This document shows positions 15,900 to 24,544 of a DNA stretch of 42,862 nt, one piece after another. Below the pieces are notes generated by a model. That model was not told where the DNA came from, did no database searches, and worked only from the letters and a program-made list of their open reading frames with translations. The position numbers and the translations under genes are program-made. The first letter of the stretch is position 1; each line of letters begins with the position of its first letter. Origin of the DNA: Bacteroidaceae bacterium (GTDB taxonomy: Bacteria; Bacteroidota; Bacteroidia; Bacteroidales; Bacteroidaceae); assembly GCA_017479555.1 (NCBI GenBank), contig JAFVCB010000077.1:1-42862 (forward strand), in the 5' to 3' direction.

Positions 15900-16181
15900 A
15901 TGTACGCGCTGAGTTTTGATATGAGTATCGCCGACCTCAAAGAGCATTACGGCGAGATTTACAATAATGCTTATTATGAAATTCGCAAACTTCTGATTTG
16001 CGACGGTTTTGAGTGGGTGCAAGGTAGCACCTACCTCACTCGAAGTGACAACCTAACAAACCTCATGCAGGCTATCATGGATCTCTCCAAGATTGACTGG
16101 TTTCGCAAATCTGTTCGCGACATTCGAGGCTACCGAGTTGAGGAATGGTCGGACTTCACTGAGATTGTAAAGAAAGGTTAG
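15900..16181 (+). CDS. vapD: VapD-like endoribonuclease toxin (Cas2-like fold)
   Basis: A 93-aa protein, the usual VapD length. It opens MYALSFDMSIADLKEHYG, the first beta strand with the conserved Asp found in VapD and Cas2. The middle has FEWVQGSTYLTRSDNLTNLM and the end has WFRKSVRDIRGYRVEEWSDF, which closely follows the VapD family pattern (VRDIRxxRxExWSDFT). VapD proteins are purine-specific mRNA interferases in studied species. There are no Cas genes nearby, so a CRISPR role is unlikely. Confidence 0.87.
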   Translation: MYALSFDMSIADLKEHYGEIYNNAYYEIRKLLICDGFEWVQGSTYLTRSDNLTNLMQAIMDLSKIDWFRKSVRDIRGYRVEEWSDFTEIVKKG

Positions 16182-16239
16182 AATCTGAGTTATTCTCAAA
16201 GGATTCCTTTATTTTAACACTGAAGCATAATTATACATA

Positions 16240-16277
16240 CGGCACGCTGCAGACTTCAAAAATGCTGCAACGTGCCG
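16240..16277 (+). terminator. hairpin after vapD
   Basis: CGGCACG then TGCAG (16240-16252) pairs with CTGCA then CGTGCCG (16265-16277), with one bulge. It is followed by only a short T run, so the terminator call is moderate. Confidence 0.6.
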
Positions 16278-16684
16278 CTTTGCAATAAATATTTACTTTA
16301 TAGGTTGTTACATAGGATTTTTAAGATAATAATAACATAACTGATGTTTGCATGTTACACCAAAAGCACAACACCTCAGCGCACCAACGTGCGAGCCAAG
16401 ATAATCGCCAATCGGTCATGAAGTATGTAGGACAATCATAAAAACATCCAGTCTGCCCATCGACTGGATTGGGGATTATAGGCACATATACTAAAAAAAC
16501 AGCGCGTTGAGCCTGCTCATTCGCTCCAAAGTCGTACATTTGCCTTGAAAACACGGAATTGAGGCTCTATCGCATGACCATCCACACACGGTAGCATGGC
16601 TCCGACGTAGACCAAGAACCGCAAGAGTACACATGTAGCATACTTTCCGTTATTCGGCAATTCTTCACCGACTGACATCCTTTT
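16278..16684. other. intergenic region with the promoter of the GHL10 gene
   Basis: No gene seen. TACATTTG at 16535-16542 is a -7 box match on the + strand and would give a 5' UTR of about 135 nt for the glycosidase gene. No good -33 box was found. Confidence 0.45.
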
Positions 16685-18379
16685 ATGAGATTTAGCACCC
16701 TACTCCATATCCTCTGCCTTTTACTATTAACGCTCTCGGGGCAAGCGCAGCGTCCGTCCATCTACTTCTCAGCGCCCGACGTGCTACCTACTTTCGAGTC
16801 GCCCCGCAGGGAACTACGTGGTGTCTGGCTCACCACCCTCTCCAACCTTGATTGGCCGTCGCGCACAGCCACTACCCCTACCGCCGAAGCACAGCAGCGC
16901 GCAGAACTTGTACAGATGCTTGACAAACTCAAGGCGGCGGGTATCAACACAGTTTTTCTACAAACACGCATCCGCGGCACGGTGATATATCCCTCATCCA
17001 TTGAGCCGTGGGATGCTTGTATCACAGGTACGCCAGGGCGCGCGCCCTCCTACGATCCGCTCCAATTTGCCATTGAGGAGTGCCACAAACGCCACATGCA
17101 GCTACATGCTTGGGTCGTGGCCTACCCTATCCACAATGCAGCTACTGCCAAACGGCTCGGGGCGCAAGCGTTGCCTAAACGCAAGCCACAACTTTGTCAG
17201 CTTTGTGGCGACAAATGGATGATGGATCCCGGTGTACCTGGTACTGCCGAACACATCGCCTCTATATGCGCCGAAATTGTGCGACGCTACGACGTAGACG
17301 GCATCAACCTTGACTATATCCGCTATCCCGAGCACGCCATACCATTCCGCGACGATGCCACTTTTCGTCGCTATGGGTCAGGAAACAAACAGCAATGGCG
17401 GCAACAGAATGTGACACGCACCGTCACACAGATTCACCACGCCGTGAAAGCTCTCAAGCCGTGGGTGCAAATCAGCTGCTCGCCCGTGGGTAAATACGCC
17501 GACCTACCACTTCATAGCTCACGCGGATGGAATGCCCGCGATGCGGTGAGCCAAGATGTCATCGCATGGATGCGCGACGGATTGATGGACATCGCTCTAC
17601 CTATGATGTATTTCACGGGAGAGCACTTCTACCCCTTTGCCGTGGACTGGCAGAGCCGTGCCACAAACGGTAGCATAGCCCCTGGGCTGGGTATTTATTT
17701 TCTCAATCCACGCGAGGGAAACTGGACATTGGATGTCGTAGCGCGCCAGATGAACTTCCTCCGACAATTGGGGCAAGGACAGGCTTTCTTTCGCGCACGC
17801 TTTTTGCTCAACAACGAGAAAGGAATCTATCGCTACTGCCAGCAATTCTATCGCCACGAAGCCCTGCCACTCGCTACCCCCAACGTTACAGCCCCCCTAC
17901 CCGCTTCGCCCCGCGTGGCAGTACGCGAAAGCCGCTGGACACTGCACCTGAGCTGGCCCGCCGTGAAAGATGCCGAGTACTACAACATATATCGTCTTGC
18001 TCCCAACAGTTTGAGCCTTGACAGCGCGCGCGTACTGAGCGACTACTACGCAGCAACCTCCTACGACTATGCACCCGCCTTGCCCTCAGAGATATGGGCA
18101 AAGATAGCCGTCACGGCGGTGGATCGCTACGGACGCGAGAGCCAACCCACTATTGTGGCAGCAGCTACAAGCGACACCCTACCCACACAGGGCGCGCTCC
18201 TCACCCTGCCCGACACGCTTGGTTGTCCTGTGCTAATCAAGGACAAGGCTGGACGCAGCGTACGGCGCATAGCCCGTGGCCGACAGAATGTCTATATCGA
18301 CAACCTCGCACCTGGTTTCTACGAACTTTATACCGATGAGCAACGCCCCAGACTCCTACGTCAATTCTGGAAACCTTGA
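16685..18379 (+). CDS. GHL10-family (YngK/DUF187) glycoside hydrolase, exported
   Basis: A 564-aa exported protein. The signal peptide is residues 1 to ~21, ending LTLSGQAQ. The catalytic barrel (about 40-370) carries the GHL10 hallmarks: RRELRGVWLTTLSNLDWPS, GINTVFLQTRIRG, RYDVDGINLDYIRYPE (the loop with the conserved Asp residues) and DIALPMMYF. A fibronectin-III-like segment follows (WTLHLSWPAVKDAEYYNIYRL near 425) and then a short C-terminal domain. Family members act on peptidoglycan-like or other amino-sugar glycans. The substrate here is not evident. It is followed after 46 bases by a TonB-dependent receptor. Confidence 0.82.
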   Translation: MRFSTLLHILCLLLLTLSGQAQRPSIYFSAPDVLPTFESPRRELRGVWLTTLSNLDWPSRTATTPTAEAQQRAELVQMLDKLKAAGINTVFLQTRIRGTVIYPSSIEPWDACITGTPGRAPSYDPLQFAIEECHKRHMQLHAWVVAYPIHNAATAKRLGAQALPKRKPQLCQLCGDKWMMDPGVPGTAEHIASICAEIVRRYDVDGINLDYIRYPEHAIPFRDDATFRRYGSGNKQQWRQQNVTRTVTQIHHAVKALKPWVQISCSPVGKYADLPLHSSRGWNARDAVSQDVIAWMRDGLMDIALPMMYFTGEHFYPFAVDWQSRATNGSIAPGLGIYFLNPREGNWTLDVVARQMNFLRQLGQGQAFFRARFLLNNEKGIYRYCQQFYRHEALPLATPNVTAPLPASPRVAVRESRWTLHLSWPAVKDAEYYNIYRLAPNSLSLDSARVLSDYYAATSYDYAPALPSEIWAKIAVTAVDRYGRESQPTIVAAATSDTLPTQGALLTLPDTLGCPVLIKDKAGRSVRRIARGRQNVYIDNLAPGFYELYTDEQRPRLLRQFWKP

Positions 18380-18425
18380 CACGCGGCAATCCCTATCCCC
18401 TAAGACGCAGAGCCTTTTGAAGCGG

Positions 18426-20405
18426 ATGTATCGGTACATCCCCACACTCGCACTGAGCCTGTCAGCGCTATGCACACAGGCGCAAACCGACACGCTACGC
18501 TTACCCGCAGCTGTCATCACCGAACGCCCGCTCTCCGCCCCCCAACTTGCGCCCGTTCAACAACTATCGGGCAAAGCACTCCAGTCGTTCGCCACACACA
18601 GCGTAGCCGATGCCGTGCGCTTCTTCAGCGGTGTACAGCTCAAGGACTACGGCGGACTGGGCGGACTGAAGACGGTGAACATTCGCGGCATGGGTACACA
18701 GCACGTTGGCGTAGTACTCGACGGTGTACCACTCCTCAATGCACAAAACGGCACCATCGACCTCGGGCGTTTCGCTATGGACAACCTGCAGACCATAGCA
18801 CTCTACAACGGACAGCGCACCACGCTGCTCCAGCCCGCAGCGGCTTTTGCCAGTTCCTCCTCCATTTATATCGAAACGCAAAGTCCGTGGCAAGCCGTCC
18901 CCGACACCGTGCTACAACCACCGCCTACCACGCTGCGCATACAGATGCAGGGAGGTTCGTATGCCACCCTCAGCCCCTCCGTTCGCGTGCAGCAAATATT
19001 GTCGCCACGATTAGCACTGACGATGAGCACAGCCTATATGCACAGCGAGGGCAACTACCATTTTCGCTATAAAGTAGTGGGGGCATACGACACCACAGGT
19101 ACACGCCGCAATAGCGACATCGACTACTGGCGGTTAGAGACAGCCCTGCACGGACGCACACCACGCTCTCAGTGGCAATTGCGTTCCTATCTCTACACCT
19201 CGGGGCGCGGACTGCCTGGAGCCATCGTGCGAGGACGAGGTACAGCAGCCGACCGACAATGGGACACTAACCTATTTCTGCAAGGCACACTTCGTCACCG
19301 CTCCTCCGCTGCCTACACGCAGCTACACACCTTCAAGGCGGCATACGACTACCTGCGCTATCGTACCTATCCAGAGCAAGATGCCAACAGCATGTATGCC
19401 GACAATCGCTATCGCACAGCGAGCCTATACCTCTCCTCAGCCCATCTGCTCCGTATTCGCACCACTGACGTATCGCTTGCTGCAGACTATCGAGTAGAGA
19501 GAATGGGAGCCAATCTCTACCATTTCGCCACTCCTACACGCCACAACGCGATGCTCTCCCTCGCCGCACAACAAGCCCTCGGTCCTGTGGCTTTGCAGGC
19601 CAACCTATTAGGCACTTGGCTCTACGACCATACCCGAAGGGGAACATCGATGCCAGCGCGCACCGCCCTGTCTCCCTCGCTACACATCGCCTATCAAGCC
19701 TCGTCCAACGCACCTATCGTGCTACGCGCTTTCTTCAAGCATACATTCCGCCCCCCCACGCTCAACGACCTTTACTACACGCTGGTAGGCAACAGCGCAC
19801 TCAAGCCCGAACGCACCTGGCAGTACAATGTTGGGGCTACTCTCCACCTGCCCGAGAGCAGGCATGTGGTACAGAGTACCATATCCTTCGATGCCTACCA
19901 CAATCGCGTCACCGACAAAATCGTAGCCATCCCTGGCACATCACTCTTCAGGTGGACCATGCTCAACTTGGGAAAAGTCAGTATTCAAGGCATTGAAGCC
20001 CAAGCCAAAAGCACTTGGAGCACACACACATGGGCACTGCACCTCCACGCCTCCTACACCTACGAACGCGCGCGCGACATCACCCAGCGCACCGACCCTT
20101 TCTATGGTGACCAAATCCCGTATATACCGCGCCACAGCGCATCTGTCATCGCCCAGATCCAAACCAAACACTTCGACCTCAGATATAGCTTCATCTACAC
20201 TGGGACTCGCTATGCCCAGCGTGCCAATACGCCCGACAACCACCTACCTGCTTGGTACACCAACGACTTGGCGGTGACCTACCACCACAAGCGGTGGCAC
20301 ACCACACTGATGCTGAACAACGTCTTTCAGCAACGCTACGAAGTCGTGCGGGGCTACCCGCTTCCTGGACGGCACGCAATGCTCACCATAGCCTACGAAC
20401 GCTAA
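18426..20405 (+). CDS. TonB-dependent outer-membrane receptor
   Basis: A 659-aa protein from the ATG at 18426, where a typical leader (MYRYIPTLALSLSALCTQAQ) begins. The frame is open from 18276, but that part overlaps the previous gene. The plug domain follows (SVADAVRFFSGVQLKDYGG, LKTVNIRGMGTQHVGVVLDG, VPLLNAQNGTIDL), then a 22-strand-type barrel with TFRPPTLNDLYY and a C-terminal Tyr-Glu-Arg strand. It lacks the SusC-type N-terminal carboxypeptidase-like domain and no SusD gene is adjacent, so it is nearer to BtuB/Cir-like receptors. The ligand is unknown; the preceding glycosidase hints at a glycan or peptidoglycan product. Confidence 0.87.
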   Translation: MYRYIPTLALSLSALCTQAQTDTLRLPAAVITERPLSAPQLAPVQQLSGKALQSFATHSVADAVRFFSGVQLKDYGGLGGLKTVNIRGMGTQHVGVVLDGVPLLNAQNGTIDLGRFAMDNLQTIALYNGQRTTLLQPAAAFASSSSIYIETQSPWQAVPDTVLQPPPTTLRIQMQGGSYATLSPSVRVQQILSPRLALTMSTAYMHSEGNYHFRYKVVGAYDTTGTRRNSDIDYWRLETALHGRTPRSQWQLRSYLYTSGRGLPGAIVRGRGTAADRQWDTNLFLQGTLRHRSSAAYTQLHTFKAAYDYLRYRTYPEQDANSMYADNRYRTASLYLSSAHLLRIRTTDVSLAADYRVERMGANLYHFATPTRHNAMLSLAAQQALGPVALQANLLGTWLYDHTRRGTSMPARTALSPSLHIAYQASSNAPIVLRAFFKHTFRPPTLNDLYYTLVGNSALKPERTWQYNVGATLHLPESRHVVQSTISFDAYHNRVTDKIVAIPGTSLFRWTMLNLGKVSIQGIEAQAKSTWSTHTWALHLHASYTYERARDITQRTDPFYGDQIPYIPRHSASVIAQIQTKHFDLRYSFIYTGTRYAQRANTPDNHLPAWYTNDLAVTYHHKRWHTTLMLNNVFQQRYEVVRGYPLPGRHAMLTIAYER

Positions 20406-20508
20406 CTACCATGGGGCGAAAATCCAGCGCATCACTATCTTTTCATGCCCTCCCATTTCCTAACTTCGTCGTTTCTCATTTGGGTGACGCATCGATGAAG
20501 TCAGAAAA

Positions 20509-20541
20509 AATAGAGACTTTAGCGTCGCTAAAATCTCTATT
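20509..20541. terminator. terminator between convergent genes
   Basis: AATAGAGA-C-TTTAGCG (20509-20524) pairs with CGCTAAA-A-TCTCTATT (20526-20541) around a single base. On the - strand it is followed by a T6 run, so it ends the epimerase transcript. It may also stop the receptor transcript. Confidence 0.8.
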
Positions 20542-20602
20542 GCTTATAAGAAACTTCATAGGCAGGCCTTATGCCGCCAATGAATGGAAGAGGACTTAGG
20601 GC

Positions 20603-21778
20603 TTACGACTTGGCTGCAATCTTTTCAAGCTCGCGCCAGCAGCAGAGCAGGCCACGTGGTACGTGGAAGCAACCTTTCCACTTGCCGCCTTTCAGTGGGA
20701 GAAGCACTTCGCCTTGGCGATTGAGATAGCCATACCACTCTGGATATTGGCTGTCGGTGAAGTGACTCCAAGTGTATTCATGGACACGTTCGAACCACTT
20801 CAAGCAACGCTCATCGCCTGTGAGACGATAACCCTTGATGAGCGATATGAGGGTCTCGATGTGTACCCACCAGAGTTTCTGATCCCATTCGAGTTCGTGG
20901 CGGGGCTTGCCTAAGCGATCCATGAAGTAGTAGATGCCACCGTACTGCTCGTCCCATCCGTATTCCACCTCTGCAATGCTGATGTCTACGGCTTTCTGAA
21001 TCAGGTCGGGACGATTCAGACGCTCTGCCAAGTCCATGATGAACCACGTGCTCTCGATGGCATGGCCTGGATTCATCTTGCGCCCATCGAAACAGTCAAC
21101 CAGTTCACCGTCTTTGCCTAAGGCTTCTACGACAAGACCTAACTCAGGACGGTAGAAGACATCAAGCACTTCGTGCAGACAGGTGTCAATGGTTTGTTTG
21201 AGGAAGTCGGGTTCTAAGAGGTGTTCTATCTCCAAGGCAACATTGCAGAGTATCATAGGGAGGTCGAATGTCTTCATAGCACGCGCACCAGGGGCTGCCT
21301 TGTTCCATCGTCCCTTAGGATTGTCTACCTTAGAGAGTACGATGTCGAATGTGCGACGAGCGATGTCGGCATATTCTTCGCTGCCAGTTGCTTTGGCCAA
21401 CTGTCCGAAAGCGATTACTGCAAACGTGTAGGAGAATATATTGTAGGGTTCAACCAATGGGCGTCCCTCGCGGTCGAGTGCGAAATACCAGTTGAGATTG
21501 CCATCGTGGCCATAGCGTTTGAGGAATTCCGCTCCCTGCTTGGCTGCTTCGAGCCATTCGGGGCGTTGCTCTACGGTGTTGTAGAGTTTTGAAAACATCC
21601 ATACCTCGCGTCCTTGCATCCAGACAAACTTGTCGGTGTCGTAGACATTGCCTTCGCGATCTAAACAGGTGAAGTATCCTCCACGCTCCTTATCTTGCGA
21701 ATGGTTGAGCCAAAAAGGCACTACCTTGTTGAGCAATTCATCACGGTACTGCTCTGTGAGTTGTTTGAAATCCATCAT
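20603..21778 (-). CDS. N-acylglucosamine 2-epimerase family protein
   Basis: A 391-aa alpha/alpha-barrel epimerase of the AGE family. Conserved stretches run throughout: FVWMQGREVWMFSKLYNTVE near residue 51, NWYFALDREGRPLVEPYNIF near 96, GRKMNPGHAIESTWFIMDLA near 232, LEWDQKLWWVHIETLISLIK near 297, and the C-terminal GGKWKGCFHVPRGL. The conserved His and Glu residues of the family sit in the GHAIE and WWVHIE segments. It likely interconverts N-acetylglucosamine and N-acetylmannosamine or a related sugar; cellobiose 2-epimerase is a close alternative. It is monocistronic. Confidence 0.88.
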   Translation of the reverse strand: MMDFKQLTEQYRDELLNKVVPFWLNHSQDKERGGYFTCLDREGNVYDTDKFVWMQGREVWMFSKLYNTVEQRPEWLEAAKQGAEFLKRYGHDGNLNWYFALDREGRPLVEPYNIFSYTFAVIAFGQLAKATGSEEYADIARRTFDIVLSKVDNPKGRWNKAAPGARAMKTFDLPMILCNVALEIEHLLEPDFLKQTIDTCLHEVLDVFYRPELGLVVEALGKDGELVDCFDGRKMNPGHAIESTWFIMDLAERLNRPDLIQKAVDISIAEVEYGWDEQYGGIYYFMDRLGKPRHELEWDQKLWWVHIETLISLIKGYRLTGDERCLKWFERVHEYTWSHFTDSQYPEWYGYLNRQGEVLLPLKGGKWKGCFHVPRGLLCCWRELEKIAAKS

Positions 21779-22072
21779 GATTAGGAGATGTAATTGGTAT
21801 AAAGTAGCTTTTGAATTTTCTGCTTTGCTTCACACCGCAACCAGCTTGTACAAACTGGTGTGGGAAAATCGGTGCAAAAATACTGCAAGCACATCGGTGC
21901 GTAAAGGAAAACACAAAGTTTTTCATCGTCAAAGAGCAATATATATCGTGTGCGCGCTTCCGTACGTTCACCCCACGAGCGTGTAGTTACCGACGAAGTC
22001 ATGTATCACCTGGCGCAATTTATGTAGCAAGGACAAAGAAACAGTAAAGAGGACTATAGATTACCAAAAGAA
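21779..22072. other. intergenic region with the epimerase promoter
   Basis: TATTTTTG on the - strand (21882-21875) is a -7 box; the base sequence 19-20 bp upstream (TTTA) is a near match to the -33 box. No gene is seen in the remainder. Confidence 0.45.
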
Positions 22073-22105
22073 ATACAGGGCTACTCGAAAGGAGCAACCC
22101 TGTAT
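22073..22105 (-). terminator. terminator of the OmpA-family gene
   Basis: ATACAGGG (22073-22080) pairs with CCCTGTAT (22098-22105), with an inner CTC-GAAA-GGAG hairpin. On the - strand it is followed by TTTCTTTT. It lies 35 bases past the stop of the porin gene. Confidence 0.7.
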
Positions 22106-22139
22106 GTGTTTTTAGTTGTGTATAACCTTAGGTGCTTGA

Positions 22140-23375
22140 TTACTTAATTGTAACAGTAGCACGACGGTTGTACTCGAACGGAGTGAGGATATCTACACCA
22201 CCCTTAACAACCTGCTCGATTTGGCTTGCAGGAACGCCGAGAGCTTCGAGCTCAGCAGCAACAGCTGCAGCACGCTGCTCAGCGAGGCGGTTGTTGATTT
22301 CGTCGTTACCAGTAGCGCTATCAGCGTAACCAGTTACAACGAGGGTGCTACCCTTCTCCTTAGCGATAGCAGCGAGGTCAGCTACGTTCACGAGGTCGCG
22401 ACGGCTGGCAATCTTAGCGCTACCGAGGTTGAAGAATACGCTGGCGGGTGAGCCTACGTACTGAGTAACTACGCGGTCAACATACTCTGTACGAACTTCG
22501 GTCTGAACTTGAGCCTGACCCTGGTCGGTGGACAAGTTGGCGATTACGTCCAAGAGACGTTGGTTCTCAGACTCGCAGTTTCTCAGAGCAAGCTGCAAAG
22601 ACTCGAGTTGGTCGCGGTGCATAGCGAGCAGAGCGTCAACATCGGGTACCTTAGCCCAACCAGTGGTCTTGCTGATGTTAACCTGAATACCGAGGTCAGC
22701 ACCGAGCTGCTTGTCCCAGTAACGGAGGTTGGTCTTGCGGTATGTACGCCAAGGATCAACGCTGTTTACACCGTTAGCAAACTGAGGATTCTGACTTGCG
22801 AATGCATTGGCACGGTCGAAGCTGCCTTCAGTAGCCTGAGCATAGATATCAAGGAAGATACCTACGCGGTTGCTGATACGGAAGGTGTTGAGAAGACCGC
22901 CGTTGTAAACGATGTCATAATCGTGACCGCCGAAAGTCATCATCTTGTTCACACCAATACCTACGTAAGGAACGAAGTTCCAAACGCGCTTCTCGTTGTA
23001 ACCACAGAGAAGGTTGGAGAGGTTGAACAATACGTCCTCAGTTACTTGCCAGTAGCTGAAGCTTGGGTGGTTGTTGTAGTCAAACACAGCCTTGGTGCGA
23101 TAAGCACGACCCTTGGTGCGGAGACCGATGCCAGGGGTGAACCACTTACCGATAGCCAAGCTTGCGCCAATCTGACCGCGGTTCAGGGGCTCGAAGAAAT
23201 CAAGTCCGCTACGCTCTTGTGAGGAGAAGCTCATGTGAGCGCTGAAACCAGCTTGTACGAACCAGTTAGCCCAGAAGCTGTTTGTGGCCACGCTGTACTT
23301 GGACACAGGAATTTCCTGTGCTGATGCGCTGAAAGCAAATACTGCCAACGCAATTGCCAAAAGTGACTTTTTCAT
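22140..23375 (-). CDS. OmpA-family outer-membrane protein
   Basis: A 411-aa protein with a signal peptide (MKKSLLAIALAVFAFSASAQ). Residues ~25-240 form a predicted beta-barrel rich in aromatic strands. A short helical/coiled linker follows near 255-285 (LLAMHRDQLESLQLALRNCE). The C-terminal OmpA peptidoglycan-binding domain spans about 310-411: VFFNLGSAKIASRRDLVNVA, VVTGYADSATGNDEINNRLA, NRRATVTIK. This type anchors the outer membrane to peptidoglycan and is usually abundant in Bacteroidales. Confidence 0.93.
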   Translation of the reverse strand: MKKSLLAIALAVFAFSASAQEIPVSKYSVATNSFWANWFVQAGFSAHMSFSSQERSGLDFFEPLNRGQIGASLAIGKWFTPGIGLRTKGRAYRTKAVFDYNNHPSFSYWQVTEDVLFNLSNLLCGYNEKRVWNFVPYVGIGVNKMMTFGGHDYDIVYNGGLLNTFRISNRVGIFLDIYAQATEGSFDRANAFASQNPQFANGVNSVDPWRTYRKTNLRYWDKQLGADLGIQVNISKTTGWAKVPDVDALLAMHRDQLESLQLALRNCESENQRLLDVIANLSTDQGQAQVQTEVRTEYVDRVVTQYVGSPASVFFNLGSAKIASRRDLVNVADLAAIAKEKGSTLVVTGYADSATGNDEINNRLAEQRAAAVAAELEALGVPASQIEQVVKGGVDILTPFEYNRRATVTIK

Positions 23376-23711
23376 AAACTTTGGATTGATGAATAAATTA
23401 GGTTTGTGTTAGTCTCTAAATGGGTGTTGGGCTGCTCCCGTAGGCTGTTGCCACTCTTCGGGTTGGCAGACCTTGCGATGTAAATGCGGGGCAAAGATAG
23501 TTAATTTTTTTAACCAACAACTTTTTTTTGCCTTTTATGCTCTTCTGTGCGGTCTAAATATGGAGAAATAGGCCTCTTTTGCCGAACAAATGCGTAGAAA
23601 TGTGCTTGTTTTGCTGCTCGCGTGCGCGATATATAAATATGGAGTGTATCGCTTGCGGTTGACTACAAGCATACCTTGGTAACAGACACACGCTTGTGAA
23701 AACGGCGGCGG
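23376..23711. promoter_or_regulatory. promoter and leader of the OmpA-family gene
   Basis: The -7 box TATCTTTG (- strand, 23499-23492) has GTTG (23521-23518) about 18 bp upstream as a near -33 box. The leader is about 110 nt. Nothing else was seen between 23522 and 23711. Confidence 0.6.
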
Positions 23712-24341
23712 TCAGGATGATTCTTCTTCACCCTTCAGTATAGGGAGGTGAAGACGATAGCGCACGGCAAGTATACGGGTGGCGATGACGATAGCGCCAC
23801 AAATGAGGCCTGCCGTTACGCTGTTGAGACCGACGGATAGGCTGAGGAAATAGGCTATGCCGCCTAAGATGCAGGCTAAAGCGTAGATTTCGCCGCGAAA
23901 GATGAGGGGTACTTGGTTCATAAAGACATCGCGAAACACACCGCCTGCCGCGCCTGTGATTGTCCCCATGATGATGGCAGCCCAGAACGGATAAGGTGTG
24001 GGTGCGGTGAGCGTCTTCTCGATACCTGTGACGGTGAACATAGCCAAACCGATGGTGTCGAACGTAAACCACGTGTTGTTCTGATGGATGAGGTGTTTGC
24101 TGAACAGAATCACCCAGAGCAGTGCCAGCGCGGTGCACACCAAATAGAATGGGTCTTGCATCCAGAAGATGGGTACGCCGAGCATGAGGTCGCGGAGTGT
24201 ACCTCCGCCTATGGCCGTGACCAGTCCGACGATATACGCACCGAAGAGGTCAAAGCGTTTGGCCGAAGATAGGCGTATACCCGACACGGCAAAGGCTAAC
24301 GTGCCGATGAAGTCGAGAATTTGTACGAATGTGATTTGCAT
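23712..24341 (-). CDS. TRIC/UPF0126 (YicG-like) cation-channel family membrane protein
   Basis: A 209-aa protein from the ATG at 24341, giving MQITFVQILDFIGTLAFAVS. The frame is open 48 codons further but without family character. It has about seven membrane segments made of two similar halves, each with a Gly-rich motif: AIGGGTLRDLMLGVPIFWM and GAAGGVFRDVFMNQVPLIF. That two-repeat plan is the bacterial TRIC/UPF0126 signature. Members conduct monovalent cations; some have been annotated as glycine transporters. The physiological substrate is not clear. Confidence 0.87.
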   Translation of the reverse strand: MQITFVQILDFIGTLAFAVSGIRLSSAKRFDLFGAYIVGLVTAIGGGTLRDLMLGVPIFWMQDPFYLVCTALALLWVILFSKHLIHQNNTWFTFDTIGLAMFTVTGIEKTLTAPTPYPFWAAIIMGTITGAAGGVFRDVFMNQVPLIFRGEIYALACILGGIAYFLSLSVGLNSVTAGLICGAIVIATRILAVRYRLHLPILKGEEESS

Positions 24342-24544
24342 GAAAGAAGGAAGTAGGGAAAAGGAAGTGTGGATGATGGTTGGCGAGCGATGTCGATTTG
24401 CCCAATATGTTCTGTTTTCAAGGATAACTTGTGATAAGAACGATGGTGTTCTGCGATAACAGTTCACTACGCAGGCGGCTCTCAATGATAACGGCTATGC
24501 GTTGGGCTGCTTTTAGGGCAAATGGCAATGCCAGCGAAAGCGCG

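Noticed and set aside
15900..16181. Cas2 gene of a CRISPR locus
   Set aside because: The fold family is shared, but the C-terminal VRDIRGYRVEEWSDF pattern is VapD, and there is no cas1 gene or repeat array.
19741..19747. C7 run in the TonB receptor gene as a phase-variation tract
   Set aside because: It is shorter, in frame, and encodes the conserved RPPTLNDLYY motif, so codon use explains it.
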